The notes: a model not told the origin generated them from the letters alone. DNA of 64,000 nt from Paenibacillus peoriae KCTC 3763 (GCF_000236805.1 NZ_AGFX01000029.1:113221-177220); one strand, 5' to 3'; shown: positions 44,530 to 54,112, counted from the first letter of the stretch. Numbers and translations are program-made.

Positions 44530-45267
44530 GTGAGCTCTCTGATCCAGTTTCGCAATGTTAACAAACATTACGGTCACTTCCATGTACTCAAAAACATCAA
44601 TCTTCAGATTAAGGAGGGCGAGGTGGTCGTGATTATCGGCCCCTCCGGCTCAGGTAAAAGCACCCTGCTTCGCTGCATCAATCGTCTGGAGACGATATCA
44701 GATGGGGAACTGATCGTCAACGAAATACCTGTACATGACAAAAAGATTGATATCAACACCTTCCGCCGCAATATCGGGATGGTGTTCCAGCATTTCAATC
44801 TGTATCCTCACAAAAAGGTGATTGAGAACATTGTACTTGCACCCATGAAGGTGCTGGGTATCTCCAGGGAAGAAGCTACCCAAACAGCTATCACCTATCT
44901 GAAACGCGTTGGCATCGAGGAAAAGGCACAGAGCTATCCCGCTCAATTGTCCGGTGGGCAGCAGCAGCGGGTTGCAATCGCCCGCGGACTCGCAATGAAT
45001 CCAAAAATTATGCTGTTTGACGAGCCTACTTCAGCTCTTGATCCCGAAACCATCGGGGAGGTACTGGATGTCATGCGCTCGCTCGCTCATCAGGGGATCA
45101 CGATGGTCATCGTCACGCATGAAATGGGCTTTGCCCGTGAAGTGGCGGATCGCGTAATTTTTATGGACAAAGGACAGATTTTGGAGGACAGCCAGCCTGC
45201 CGAATTTTTTCAGAATCCGGGTGAAGAACGGGCTCGTCTGTTCCTGAGCCGTCTGATTCATCATTAA
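44530..45267 (+). CDS. glnQ: polar amino acid (glutamine) ABC transporter ATP-binding protein
   Basis: About 245 residues. The GTG at 44530 touches the binding site AAAAGGGG, so translation may really start at CTG 44539, eight bases after it. That would give [11 protein letters not shown], the usual N-terminus of GlnQ proteins. Walker [10 protein letters not shown], signature [15 protein letters not shown], Walker [15 protein letters not shown], switch His in [16 protein letters not shown]. First of four genes; it energises uptake through the two permeases downstream. Confidence 0.94.
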   Translation: MSSLIQFRNVNKHYGHFHVLKNINLQIKEGEVVVIIGPSGSGKSTLLRCINRLETISDGELIVNEIPVHDKKIDINTFRRNIGMVFQHFNLYPHKKVIENIVLAPMKVLGISREEATQTAITYLKRVGIEEKAQSYPAQLSGGQQQRVAIARGLAMNPKIMLFDEPTSALDPETIGEVLDVMRSLAHQGITMVIVTHEMGFAREVADRVIFMDKGQILEDSQPAEFFQNPGEERARLFLSRLIHH

Positions 45268-45309
45268 ACAAACTACCAATGTGGCGTAAATCGAAAGGGG
45301 ATTGTTCTA

Positions 45310-46140
45310 ATGAGAAGAGGATTCCAATGGAGTGCCTTGGTACTGGTAGCCATATCCTGCCTGTTCGTCCTGGCAGGCTGTGGAGGCAAGCAAGAAGCGG
45401 CAACGTCGGGGAATGAGACGGCAGCGGCCAACGGGCTGGAAGCGATCAAACAGCGCGGCAAGCTGGTCGTGGGTGTGAAGTACGATACCAAGCTATTCGG
45501 TCTGAAAGACCCGGCCAGCGGGAAAGTGGAAGGCTTTGATATCGACATCGCCAAGGCTGTAGCCAAACATATTCTGGGCGATGAAACCAAGCTTGAATTA
45601 AAGGAAGTCACGTCCAAAACACGTATCACCTTGCTGCAAAACGGGGACATCGACGCTATTATCGCGACCATGACCATTTCCGATGAACGTAAAAAGCAGG
45701 TCGATTTCAGCGACGTCTATTTTAATGCCGGGCAATCTCTGCTCGTGAAGAAAGGAAGCTCCATCACCGGGCTGGAGTCTCTGACCCCGGATATAAAGGT
45801 ACTCGCCGTTAAAGGCTCTACCTCCGCCAAAAACATTCGCGAAAAAGCACCTAAAGCAACGATATTGGAGTTCGAAAACTATCAGGATGCTTTCAACGCC
45901 CTCAAGGCAGGCAAAGGGGAGGCGTTGACTACCGATAACTCTATTCTGCTCGGTATGCAGCAGCAAGACCCGAATTATACGCTTGTAGGCGGGAACTTCA
46001 CAGAGGAACCTTACGGCATTGCAGTGAAGAAGGGACAGCCTGAACTGCTGCAAGCCATTAATGATACGCTCAAGGAACTAAAAAGCAGCGGTGAATACGA
46101 TAAGCTCCACGAGCAATGGCTTGGGGTTAAACCCGAATAA
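45310..46140 (+). CDS. glnH: glutamine-type substrate-binding lipoprotein
   Basis: 276 residues with lipobox LAGC (C24). The family 3 solute-binding fold reads GKLVVGVKYDTKLFGLKDP, GFDIDIAKAVAKHI, TSKTRITLLQNGDIDAIIATM and RKKQVDFSDVYFNAGQSL. The Arg in TSKTRI and the late Asp (TTDNS) are the usual ligand contacts for polar amino acids. Glutamine or glutamate is most likely from the gene order glnQHMP. Confidence 0.93.
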   Translation: MRRGFQWSALVLVAISCLFVLAGCGGKQEAATSGNETAAANGLEAIKQRGKLVVGVKYDTKLFGLKDPASGKVEGFDIDIAKAVAKHILGDETKLELKEVTSKTRITLLQNGDIDAIIATMTISDERKKQVDFSDVYFNAGQSLLVKKGSSITGLESLTPDIKVLAVKGSTSAKNIREKAPKATILEFENYQDAFNALKAGKGEALTTDNSILLGMQQQDPNYTLVGGNFTEEPYGIAVKKGQPELLQAINDTLKELKSSGEYDKLHEQWLGVKPE

Positions 46141-46264
46141 TACGCTTGTGAAGGAGCCGCAGGTTGCGTGCTCCTTCCTTTCTTTCTGCTGTACACCACA
46201 CAAGAAGGAACTCCATCCATCCCCGAATACCCCATAGCTTTTGGAAAAGGAGGTACATGCGCAG

Positions 46265-46924
46265 ATGCTTACTTTTGATATCAATGTACTTTTCGATCAT
46301 GGCGATCGTTTTAGAGAAGGCTTGCTTTATACCGTCCAAGCCAGCGTGATTGCCTTGATCGGCAGCTTTATTCTGGGAGCTGTCATCGCCATCCTTCGAA
46401 TTGCACCTTTTAAATGGCTCAACTGGATCGGCACCGTCTATGTAGAGGTTATTCGTAATATTCCGCTACTTATCGTGGTGCTGTTTTTTTATCTCGGGCT
46501 TCCCACGTTGGGTATCCCTTTGGATGGATTTGTGTCCGGAACGCTTGGCTTGACCGTATACACAGCCTCCTTTATTGCGGAAGCCATACGTGCCGGTATT
46601 CAAGCTGTCCCCAAGGGGCAATTTGAAGCGGCAAGATCCTCCGGGCTAAGTTACAACCAGACGATGATCAGCATTATTTTACCGCAAGCCATCAAGGTCG
46701 TACTGCCTGCAATTGGCAACCAATTCATTAATCTGGTCAAAAACTCTTCCGTGCTGGCCATTGTAGCCGGACTGGACCTGATGTATTACTCGGATCTGAT
46801 TAACTCGGATACCTTCTTGCCCATCACAGTCTATGCCATCACGGCGTTGTTGTACCTTACATTGACGGTTCCGCTCAGCTTTCTTGTACTGTATATGGAG
46901 CGACGTCTGTCCAAAACATCCTAA
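46265..46924 (+). CDS. glnM: polar amino acid ABC transporter permease
   Basis: 219 residues, about five membrane segments. The His/Glu/Gln/Pro-type signature is EVIRNIPLLIVVLFFYLGLP, and the coupling loop is EAARSSGLSYNQTMISIILPQAIK. The start is ATG 46265 with GGAGG 11 bases upstream; the upstream frame has no better site. Partner of the next gene. Confidence 0.93.
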   Translation: MLTFDINVLFDHGDRFREGLLYTVQASVIALIGSFILGAVIAILRIAPFKWLNWIGTVYVEVIRNIPLLIVVLFFYLGLPTLGIPLDGFVSGTLGLTVYTASFIAEAIRAGIQAVPKGQFEAARSSGLSYNQTMISIILPQAIKVVLPAIGNQFINLVKNSSVLAIVAGLDLMYYSDLINSDTFLPITVYAITALLYLTLTVPLSFLVLYMERRLSKTS

Positions 46925-46938
46925 GGAGGGAAGCCTGC

Positions 46939-47589
46939 ATGGATTTCAGCGGATTGTTTGTATGGCCTAATGTGCGCTTTATACTGGAGGGCTTCCTGCT
47001 AACACTGGAGGTCGCCATTTACTCTATCGTGTTCAGCTTTGCTCTCGGGATTGTATTCGGCATCCTGCGCTATACGCGCTTGCCTGTCATTTCACAGGTT
47101 GCGGCCTTTATCATTGATCTCATTCGCAATCTTCCATTATTGCTCATTATTTTCTTCATCGGCATGGTATTGCCATCCATCGGTTTTTCCATTTCTCTCA
47201 AGTGGGCAGCCATTACGGGACTGTCGATCTTCGAGGGGGCCATGATCGCCGAGATTGTACGCAGCGGTCTCAATTCGGTTCATAAAGGACAGGTGGAAGC
47301 CGCACGTTCCTCCGGGCTGAGCTATTCCAGCACCTTATGGCATATCATCCTGCCCCAAGCGCTTCGTCGCATGGTTCCGCCCATTGTCAGCCAGTTTATT
47401 TCCCTATTCAAGGATACCTCACTGGCTGTCATAATCAGTTTGCCGGAGCTGACGCATAACATTCAGATTGTCGGCGGTCAAAATCAATCCTTCGTCATTC
47501 CGGCTCTGCTATTCGCCGCCTTCCTGTACTTTGCTGTCAATTACAGTATGTCGCTGATTGCAAGCAGGCTGGAGGTTCGTCCACATTAA
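46939..47589 (+). CDS. glnP: polar amino acid ABC transporter permease
   Basis: 216 residues with the same architecture as its neighbour: DLIRNLPLLLIIFFIGMVLP and EAARSSGLSYSSTLWHIILPQALRR. It starts 14 bases after the previous stop, with AAGGAGGG upstream. The two permeases probably form a heterodimeric channel with GlnQ. Confidence 0.93.
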   Translation: MDFSGLFVWPNVRFILEGFLLTLEVAIYSIVFSFALGIVFGILRYTRLPVISQVAAFIIDLIRNLPLLLIIFFIGMVLPSIGFSISLKWAAITGLSIFEGAMIAEIVRSGLNSVHKGQVEAARSSGLSYSSTLWHIILPQALRRMVPPIVSQFISLFKDTSLAVIISLPELTHNIQIVGGQNQSFVIPALLFAAFLYFAVNYSMSLIASRLEVRPH

Positions 47590-47691
47590 TGCCTGTTGGC
47601 ATTCATCAGGGCTGCCGCAAGCGACTCAGGCTGCAGAGTTACAGCAAGTCCCTCCTGCTCAGCACTGCAGGTTAAAATTTTTGTTAAAAAA

Positions 47692-47722
47692 AACCGCTTA
47701 ATCCCCAAGGGATCAAGCGGTT
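47692..47722 (-). terminator. terminator of the OB-fold protein gene
   Basis: AACCGCTT and AAGCGGTT with inner ATCCC/GGGAT; the minus strand continues TTTTTTTT. It may also slow plus-strand readthrough from glnP. Confidence 0.88.
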
Positions 47723-47760
47723 GGCTTGAATGAGTTAGAGCCTCGCACGCTCTTCGCTGG

Positions 47761-49365
47761 TTATGAAGCCGCTCCATAGGAGCCAGGCTTGTACGTTCTT
47801 GGATCGTACCATTTGTAGCCTGCTGCCGGAGCAGACCAGGGCTCAGGCTGCGGTTCTGTTGAAGACGCAGGCTCCTCGAACGGCAGCAGCTTCGTCGGCT
47901 GGTCCAGTGTCAGACCTGCCACATCGGACAGCTTCGTGTAGTCCTGCTTCCATGCAAGCCATTGGACGGTTTGCACCAGGAAGGTCGCATCGTCCACTTC
48001 CTTAAAGCCATCATACGTCTTCTTCGACTGTCCGTTTTCCTCACGCACATATTTCGGCGTGGCGTCCTCGACAGGCGAAGAATCTCCGATGAATGCCGCC
48101 TTACCCTGCCCTACCTTGGAGATAGCGGCAAAGGGCCCTTCGGCACGGCCTCCGCCGTTATAGACACCCTGGTCTACAGCATTGCCCCATTTTTTCGTGC
48201 CTGTAGGGATATAAGCAATCCCTTTAGCCTTGGTGGGATCGATAATAGCCAGCGTAGATCCGGCATGCATTGCAATCGAGCGTACACCCTTGGTAATACC
48301 AAAAGACTGATCTGCGGCTACAATGTCGCTAGCGTTCACGTCACCAAGCGCATTGTAACGGAAACGGACACCAAAGTTCGTCGCCAGCCAGTCAGAGCTG
48401 GTTAATCCCTGCATTGCTGGTGATGCAGCTTCTTCTGCCGTCATGCCTTTAGCCGGGTTGGAATAGGCCCCTCGACGGTAGCCGTTCATGACCTCGGAAG
48501 AATCCCAACGGTTTTTGTTGCGGTCTGCGTTATAGTGGTCGGAAATGAAGAATACGCTGCCTCCATTCTTCACATATTGCAGCAAAGCAGCCTGCTCGGA
48601 TGCCTTAAAGGCGACATTGGCTTCACCGATGATGAACACATCATATGGGCGCAGCTTGTCATACGTTATGGCCTGCTCTCCATAGGTAAAAGGAATGCTG
48701 CGGTTCAATTGGTCCACCGTAAAGCCTGCCTTGCGCAGCCCACCTGCAAAATCGGAGAAGGCGCCATCAATGACCCAATCCGCGGCTCCGGCTGTCTGTG
48801 CGTGCGTATTATCGAACAGCACCTTTTTGCCTTTTCCATCCGGCAATGTAGTACCCGGTTGACCCGGAGTGCCAGGATCAGGCTCGCCCGGTTCACCAGG
48901 GTTTCCCGGCTCGCTTCCGCTCACCAGTTCCACAGCGCTTGGACTTTTCAGTCCGCCAAAATTGTTATAGGCGCCAAGCGCACCCGTTACGCGGATTTTG
49001 CTGCCGATCAGCTCAGGATGGCCTGAAAGCCCGAATTGCCCTCTGTACGCTGATGTAAGCTGTACGTCTAATAGATTAGACGTATTGCGTTCATTTGCCT
49101 GATCAGCAATCAATACATTAAAATCATTCGCAAACGGGCTGGAAAAGTTGGCCATTCTCGATCCGGTAGCATGTCCGACGATGTAGCCCTCTACCGTCAC
49201 CGTGCCTCCGCTGCTTTGACGCTGGAGTGCTTCTGCCACTGTCAGTGCTCCCTCGGCCTTAACTTGGCCAAATGGAACGAAAATTCCTATCAGCAGTGAT
49301 ACAATCGCTGCTAGATGCAGCATTCCTTTCAAGCGTGAACCTATGAAGCGCAAGCCTTTTGCCAT
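47761..49365 (-). CDS. secreted protein with OB-fold (DUF6359-like) domain and a ThuA/GATase-like domain
   Basis: 534 residues. The signal peptide ends near residue 38 (VKA-EGALTVAEAL). Residues ~40-150 look like a DUF6359-type OB-fold (GTVTVEGYIVGHATGS; NLLDVQL; KIRVTGALGAYNNFGG). A collagen-like Gly/Pro/Glu linker (GEPGEPDPGTPGQPG) leads to a second domain with KKVLFDNTHAQTAGAADW, YDVFIIGEANVAF and YVKNGGSVFFISDHYNADR, which resembles glutamine-amidotransferase-like exported domains. No catalytic residues could be assigned. AGGAGGG precedes the ATG. Probably an extracellular nucleic-acid- or sugar-related protein; function unknown. Confidence 0.78.
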   Translation of the reverse strand: MAKGLRFIGSRLKGMLHLAAIVSLLIGIFVPFGQVKAEGALTVAEALQRQSSGGTVTVEGYIVGHATGSRMANFSSPFANDFNVLIADQANERNTSNLLDVQLTSAYRGQFGLSGHPELIGSKIRVTGALGAYNNFGGLKSPSAVELVSGSEPGNPGEPGEPDPGTPGQPGTTLPDGKGKKVLFDNTHAQTAGAADWVIDGAFSDFAGGLRKAGFTVDQLNRSIPFTYGEQAITYDKLRPYDVFIIGEANVAFKASEQAALLQYVKNGGSVFFISDHYNADRNKNRWDSSEVMNGYRRGAYSNPAKGMTAEEAASPAMQGLTSSDWLATNFGVRFRYNALGDVNASDIVAADQSFGITKGVRSIAMHAGSTLAIIDPTKAKGIAYIPTGTKKWGNAVDQGVYNGGGRAEGPFAAISKVGQGKAAFIGDSSPVEDATPKYVREENGQSKKTYDGFKEVDDATFLVQTVQWLAWKQDYTKLSDVAGLTLDQPTKLLPFEEPASSTEPQPEPWSAPAAGYKWYDPRTYKPGSYGAAS

Positions 49366-49520
49366 ACGTTAATATCCCTCCTATTATCCATAAATGGTAT
49401 TGTCCTCTATCAGATTAGCTATCAATCTTCTAATTCCTTCCTGCTTTCATCCATAATTATGTAAAATTTAATTTTTTCTACGGGGAATGCGTTGGTTTAT
49501 GTAAAAATTATACTCTATGA

Positions 49521-49549
49521 TTGACAGCGAACACGGCATATATTACGCT
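49521..49549 (+). promoter_or_regulatory. SigA-type promoter of the serine dehydratase operon
   Basis: Perfect TTGACA (49521-49526), a 17-base spacer and TACGCT (49544-49549), 35 bases before the glycine aptamer. Confidence 0.6.
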
Positions 49550-49583
49550 AAGAAATAGTTGTAGAACGGTATACGCGAATGAA

Positions 49584-49775
49584 GATGACGGGAGAGTCCG
49601 TCCAGGAAGCCTATAGCCTGGAGGCACCGAAGGAGCAAGACGCCAGCACCCGGCTGACGGATAATCTCTCAGGTCCATGTATCGTCATCTGACGCAACTC
49701 TGGAGAGAGCGCAAGCCACCCAAGGGGTAAGGCGGTAATGACACCGCACGAAACTCTCAGGTAACGAGGACAGAG
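49584..49775 (+). promoter_or_regulatory. tandem glycine riboswitch
   Basis: Two aptamers in series. Aptamer 1 (49584-49689) is closed by GATGACG/CGTCATC and contains GGGAGAG, GGAGGCACCGAAGGAGCAA and AATCTCTCAGG. Aptamer 2 (49699-49775) is closed by CTCTG/CAGAG and contains GGAGAGAGCGCAAGCCACC and AACTCTCAGG. These are the standard glycine-binding elements. The 3' strand of aptamer 2's closing stem lies inside the terminator stem that follows, so glycine binding should prevent termination and switch the operon on. Confidence 0.96.
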
Positions 49776-49806
49776 ATAAGGGAACCTTCCTTATCCTGTC
49801 CTTTTT
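49768..49806 (+). terminator. glycine-riboswitch terminator
   Basis: GGACAG plus GATAAGG pair with CCTTATC plus CTGTCC, followed by TTTTTT. The left arm shares CAGAG with the aptamer 2 closing stem, which makes the two folds mutually exclusive. Confidence 0.92.
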
Positions 49807-49905
49807 TGTGCTCACATCGCGCGTCACCATTGGGAACCGTCATATACGCGTAAAGACGCGGCAATACCATATACTATGGTACTAGAACATACAGGGGGCC
49901 ACACC

Positions 49906-50595
49906 ATGCGTTTCAAAGATGTATTTTCCATTATCGGCCCGGCCATGACCGGACCCTCCAGCTCACATACCGCAGGCGCGGTGCGGCTCGCACGCGTTGC
50001 CCGGCACTGGCTCGGGACACAGCCCGACCGTGCCCGCATGACACTGTACGGCTCCTTTGCAGATACGTACAAAGGACATGGCACAGATCTGGCGCTCATC
50101 GCAGGGCTGCTCAATTACGATACGGACGACAGCCGCATTCCCGATGCCGAACAATGGGCAGAGCAAGCCGGGATGGCGGTGGAATTCGCCTTTAGCGGAC
50201 TACCCGCTCCTCACCCTAACACAGTCCGCTTCGAGCTGTGGAAGGGCGAGGATCAGCGCACGCTGTTGGGCTCTTCCATCGGCGGTGGAAGCATCCATGT
50301 CCAACAGCTCAACGAATTTCGGGTCAATCTGACCGGGGAGCTGCCTACGCTGGTGCTTCTTCACTCGGATAAGCCCGGTACATTGGGCGCGGTGACTTCG
50401 GCGCTCGGCGCGGCTGATATTAACATTGCCTATATGCACGTGGATCGCAAAGGCCGGGATGGTGAAGCACTTACTGCCATCGAAATGGACAGTCCTGCTA
50501 AGCCTGAATTGATCACAAAGCTGCGGTCCTTACCACATATGTACGAAATTAAAATGATTAATTTGAAAAAAGGAGCTGAATCTGATGCGATTTAG
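49906..50595 (+). CDS. sdaAB: L-serine dehydratase beta subunit
   Basis: 229 residues. ATG 49906 follows GGGGG by seven bases; the frame is open for 10 codons further up. The N-terminal domain is MRFKDVFSIIGPAMTGPSSSHTAGA, a hallmark of the family, and the C-terminal ACT domain begins GELPTLVLLHSDKPGTLGAVTSAL. Together with SdaAA it deaminates L-serine to pyruvate. Controlled by the glycine riboswitch, which suggests that glycine is converted to serine and burned. It overlaps sdaAA by 11 bases. Confidence 0.95.
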   Translation: MRFKDVFSIIGPAMTGPSSSHTAGAVRLARVARHWLGTQPDRARMTLYGSFADTYKGHGTDLALIAGLLNYDTDDSRIPDAEQWAEQAGMAVEFAFSGLPAPHPNTVRFELWKGEDQRTLLGSSIGGGSIHVQQLNEFRVNLTGELPTLVLLHSDKPGTLGAVTSALGAADINIAYMHVDRKGRDGEALTAIEMDSPAKPELITKLRSLPHMYEIKMINLKKGAESDAI

Positions 50596-51478
50596 CCATC
50601 TGCATGAAATCAGTGCTTTATGTGCTAAGGAATCCACTACGATTGGCCGTTTGATGATTCAAGAGCAGGCACAGGAGACGAACACTCCTGAGGAAGAAAT
50701 CTTCCGCCAAATGTCTGATTATTATCAAGTGATGAAGGAAGCCGTTCATCGCGGTCAGACGCAAGACACCGTATCCCGCAGTGGATTGACGGGCGGCGAC
50801 GGCAAGCGTCTGGCCGAATATTTGCGGGCAGGCGAAACCTGCTCTGGCGATGCCTCGGCGCTCGCCATGGCATATGCCCTGTCCGTGTCGGAGGTTAATG
50901 CGTCTATGGGTCGCATTGTCGCCACGCCCACTGCTGGCTCATGCGGAGTCATCCCCGGTGTGTTCATCAGTGCGCAGGAGCGATTCGACTGGGATGACAA
51001 GCATATGGTGCACGGCCTGTTTGCCGCTGGAGCCATCGGCTATGTGATCGCCAACAACTCCTTCATTTCCGGCGCGGAGGGAGGCTGTCAGGCTGAGATT
51101 GGCTCAGCCATCGGGATGGCCGCCGGTGCTATGGTCGAGCTGCGCGGAGGCACGCCTGATCAGGCCATTCACGCCGTGGGCCTCGCACTTAAGAACACGC
51201 TCGGCCTGATTTGCGACCCCGTCGCCGGACTCGTGGAGATTCCGTGCATCGTGCGCAATGGGCTGGGGGCTGTCACCGCGCTTGCCGCAGCGGATATGGC
51301 ATTGGCAGGTGTGCGCAGCGCCATCCCGTCTGACGAAGTCATTGACGTGATGCTTGAGGTCGGCAGCGCCATGCCTTCAAAGCACCGCGAGACCGCCAAG
51401 GGCGGCTTGGCCCAGACGCCAACCGGCAAGCGTTTGACCGAATCGCTCACACGCAACGCACTGGCTAAAAAGCGATAA
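50585..51478 (+). CDS. sdaAA: L-serine dehydratase alpha subunit (4Fe-4S)
   Basis: 297 residues. Cysteines for the [4Fe-4S] cluster appear in TAGSCGVIPG, GAEGGCQAEIG and CDPVAGLVEIPC, as in iron-sulphur serine dehydratases. SRSGLTGGDGKRLAEYL is the conserved early block. The reaction is L-serine to pyruvate plus ammonia. It starts within the end of sdaAB, indicating coupled translation; AAAAGGAGC precedes its ATG. Confidence 0.96.
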   Translation: MRFSHLHEISALCAKESTTIGRLMIQEQAQETNTPEEEIFRQMSDYYQVMKEAVHRGQTQDTVSRSGLTGGDGKRLAEYLRAGETCSGDASALAMAYALSVSEVNASMGRIVATPTAGSCGVIPGVFISAQERFDWDDKHMVHGLFAAGAIGYVIANNSFISGAEGGCQAEIGSAIGMAAGAMVELRGGTPDQAIHAVGLALKNTLGLICDPVAGLVEIPCIVRNGLGAVTALAAADMALAGVRSAIPSDEVIDVMLEVGSAMPSKHRETAKGGLAQTPTGKRLTESLTRNALAKKR

Positions 51479-51540
51479 ATGATTATGCCGTGGGCTGAGC
51501 CGCCCCGCACATCTATTCAAGCGGCTGCCCTAATAGAAAA

Positions 51541-51580
51541 AGAGCAAGCCTGTCGTCCTTGGACGCATGCTTGCTCTTTG
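51541..51580. terminator. bidirectional terminator
   Basis: AGAGCAAGC and GCTTGCTCT, A run before, TTTGC after. It separates sdaAA from the convergent Big2 gene. Confidence 0.8.
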
Positions 51581-51603
51581 CTATGTTACGGAACATGGAC
51601 CTT

Positions 51604-53940
51604 TTACTGAACGGTCACCTGTACCTTCGTCAATTTGCCTGCATATTTCACTGTAATCACGGCTTTCCCCTTGCCCTGTGCCTTAATGTTGCCGTCTTTG
51701 ACGGTAGCAACAATAATTCTGGACGAGGACCAGACAGCCGGTTTGGAGACATCCTTTTCCGACTCATCCTTGTACGTAGCTGTAGCCGTCACTTTCGCCA
51801 GCTGTCCGACCTTCAAATTCAAGGCGACTTCGTCCGTTTGTAAATATTTAAGTGTATCTACATCCACGGGTACGCTGATCACCTTCCCGCCGAACTTCGC
51901 CTGAATGTTGGCTTTACCGTAGCTGACCGCGGTAACCTGGCCTTTTTTAACCGTAGCTACCTTGTAGTTAGACGTTTTCCATTCAGCTTGGGTCGTAACG
52001 TCCTTTTCTTTGCCATCACTGGATTTAACAACAATTGCGATGGTTTTTTGATCACCGGATTTGAGCGATAATGCGATCGCATCTGCTTCAAGCCTTTGAG
52101 CTACGTCCACTTCCACTGTGAACGTAATGGTTTGCTTGCCATAGGAAGCTGTAACGGTTGCCTTGCCACTGCCATTCGCTTTAATCAAGCCCTCGCTAAC
52201 CTCGACCACCTTCACATTGCTGGTAGTCCAGGTGGCATCCTTGGTTACATCTGTTTTTGTACCGCCACTCTTGACGCCTGTTACCTTCAGTTGCTTCGTT
52301 TCCTGGGCACCGAGCACAATTACGCGTGTGTCGGTTTCCAAACGGTCTACAAGGCCCACTTGTACATTGATCGTTAGTTTTTTGCCATTGTAGGTGGCTG
52401 TAATAACCGCTTTACCGGCTGATTTACCTGTAATCGTTCCTTTGGTTACGGAAGCAATGTCTGCCGCACTTGAAGTCCATTCCGCATCCTGTGTCACATC
52501 TTCCTTACGCCCATCAGCATAAGTAGCAGTCAAGGTGGCAGTATAGTCTTCATTTACATCAATTGTTGCTGTTTTGGAGGACAAAGCCAGATCACCAGGC
52601 ACATTCACGGATACTGTCGCCGAGACTGTTTTACCGCCATAAGAAGCCGTAATCGTGGCCTCACCTGTTTTATAGCCTGTTACTTCACCCTTACTGACAA
52701 ATGCAATATCCTCATTGCTGGACTTCCAATCTGCCTTGCTTGTAATATCCTCTTCCGTACCTGTTACGTACGTAGCGGTCAGCTTGAGCTTTTTGGTTTC
52801 CTTGGCATTCAGGCTCAGCTTGTCCTCACTCAAATCCAGATATCTGGAGGTTTCAACATCTGTCTTGATCGAAACCGTCTTATCTCCATACTTGGCGGTC
52901 ACCGTAGCTGAACCGGCTCCGATGGCCATAATCGTTCCTTTATTCACCGTCGCGATTTTCTCGTCGCTTGTGGTCCAGGTAGCTTTATCTGTAATATCTG
53001 TTACCGTCCCGTCCGGGTAAACAGCAGAAACCTGAATTTTCTTGGATTCATCCAAACGGAGGAAAATTTCGGATTCGCTGGCTTTCAGCTTATTCGTTTG
53101 GTCAACATCCACTGAAATGGTAGCAGACATTGTACCATATTTACCTGTAATCGTCGCCTTGCCCGCGCTGTAGCCAGTAATAGTGCCTTTTAGTACATCC
53201 GCTACGGCTGCATTACTGGAGCTCCACTCGGCAGACTCTGTAACGTCCTGAACCGTTCCATCCGGGAACGTCGCTGTCAGCTTAACCTTCTCCGTATCCT
53301 TCAACAAAAGGGAAACCTCAGATGGACTGACATCCAAACGTTTGACCTGTTCTACCTGCACCGCAATCGTTACGGTTTGCTGACCATATACGGCCTTAAT
53401 ATTGGCTGTACCTGCTCCCTGAGCAGTAACCAATCCGTTAACTACGGTTGCTACCTTCTGGTTATCGGAGGTCCAAGCAGCATCGCCTGAAACCTGAGCT
53501 GTTGTATTATCACTGTAAGTCGCTGTCAGATCGATCTGCCCTGTGCCGTTTGAACGCAAGCTCAGGCTTTGTACACTGGATGTCAGTGCCTTAACCTTTT
53601 TCGTTACATGTACCTGAACCGATTGTATCTTATCTTTATAGGTCGCAACCACAGTCGCTTCCCCTTCGCCCTTGCCTGAAACTGTGCCGTTATATACCGT
53701 AGCAATAGCTGTATTATCACTTTTCCAATCCGTACTTACGGTTACATTGGAAGTCGTCCCATCCGTATAAATAGCTGTAGCCGTCAATGCAGCCGTATCT
53801 CCCTGCTGCACAGTTACCTCGTTAGAGGAAAGGACAATCTTGGAAAGCACCAGATCAGCCGCGTGTGCAAACCCTGCATATGATGTAAAACTTGAGATCA
53901 GGATGACCAACGCCAGAAAACCAGACCACCTATTCTTCAA
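51604..53940 (-). CDS. secreted multi-domain bacterial Ig-like (Big2) repeat protein
   Basis: 778 residues. The signal peptide ends near residue 28 (AHA-ADL). Nine tandem Big2 domains of about 83 residues follow, each with a core like WxSSNxxIATVxxGxV followed by GxGxATVTAxYGxK. The start is TTG 53940 with GGGAGGG upstream. There is no SLH domain, LPXTG or catalytic domain, so the protein is either a structural or adhesive surface protein held by other means, or freely secreted. The repeats are related but diverged, so recent repeat expansion is unlikely. Confidence 0.9.
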   Translation of the reverse strand: MKNRWSGFLALVILISSFTSYAGFAHAADLVLSKIVLSSNEVTVQQGDTAALTATAIYTDGTTSNVTVSTDWKSDNTAIATVYNGTVSGKGEGEATVVATYKDKIQSVQVHVTKKVKALTSSVQSLSLRSNGTGQIDLTATYSDNTTAQVSGDAAWTSDNQKVATVVNGLVTAQGAGTANIKAVYGQQTVTIAVQVEQVKRLDVSPSEVSLLLKDTEKVKLTATFPDGTVQDVTESAEWSSSNAAVADVLKGTITGYSAGKATITGKYGTMSATISVDVDQTNKLKASESEIFLRLDESKKIQVSAVYPDGTVTDITDKATWTTSDEKIATVNKGTIMAIGAGSATVTAKYGDKTVSIKTDVETSRYLDLSEDKLSLNAKETKKLKLTATYVTGTEEDITSKADWKSSNEDIAFVSKGEVTGYKTGEATITASYGGKTVSATVSVNVPGDLALSSKTATIDVNEDYTATLTATYADGRKEDVTQDAEWTSSAADIASVTKGTITGKSAGKAVITATYNGKKLTINVQVGLVDRLETDTRVIVLGAQETKQLKVTGVKSGGTKTDVTKDATWTTSNVKVVEVSEGLIKANGSGKATVTASYGKQTITFTVEVDVAQRLEADAIALSLKSGDQKTIAIVVKSSDGKEKDVTTQAEWKTSNYKVATVKKGQVTAVSYGKANIQAKFGGKVISVPVDVDTLKYLQTDEVALNLKVGQLAKVTATATYKDESEKDVSKPAVWSSSRIIVATVKDGNIKAQGKGKAVITVKYAGKLTKVQVTVQ

Positions 53941-54112
53941 AATCTAACTCCCTCCCATTTCAAAACTTAAAATGAAGGATTCCGCAAAATCCTTATACCT
54001 ACGTTTTATGTCGACATATGGAAAAGAATAGTTTAGGCTTTAAAGAAAATTTGGTCCTTATTAACTAGAATTGGTATGGACAAATGTGAAACCATTAAAT
54101 GCAACCTCTCTT

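Noticed and set aside
51604-53940. Regularly spaced similar segments, at first glance a repeat array
   Set aside because: They are the coding repeats of nine Big2 domains in one open frame, diverged at DNA level, without identical spacers or repeats of CRISPR type.
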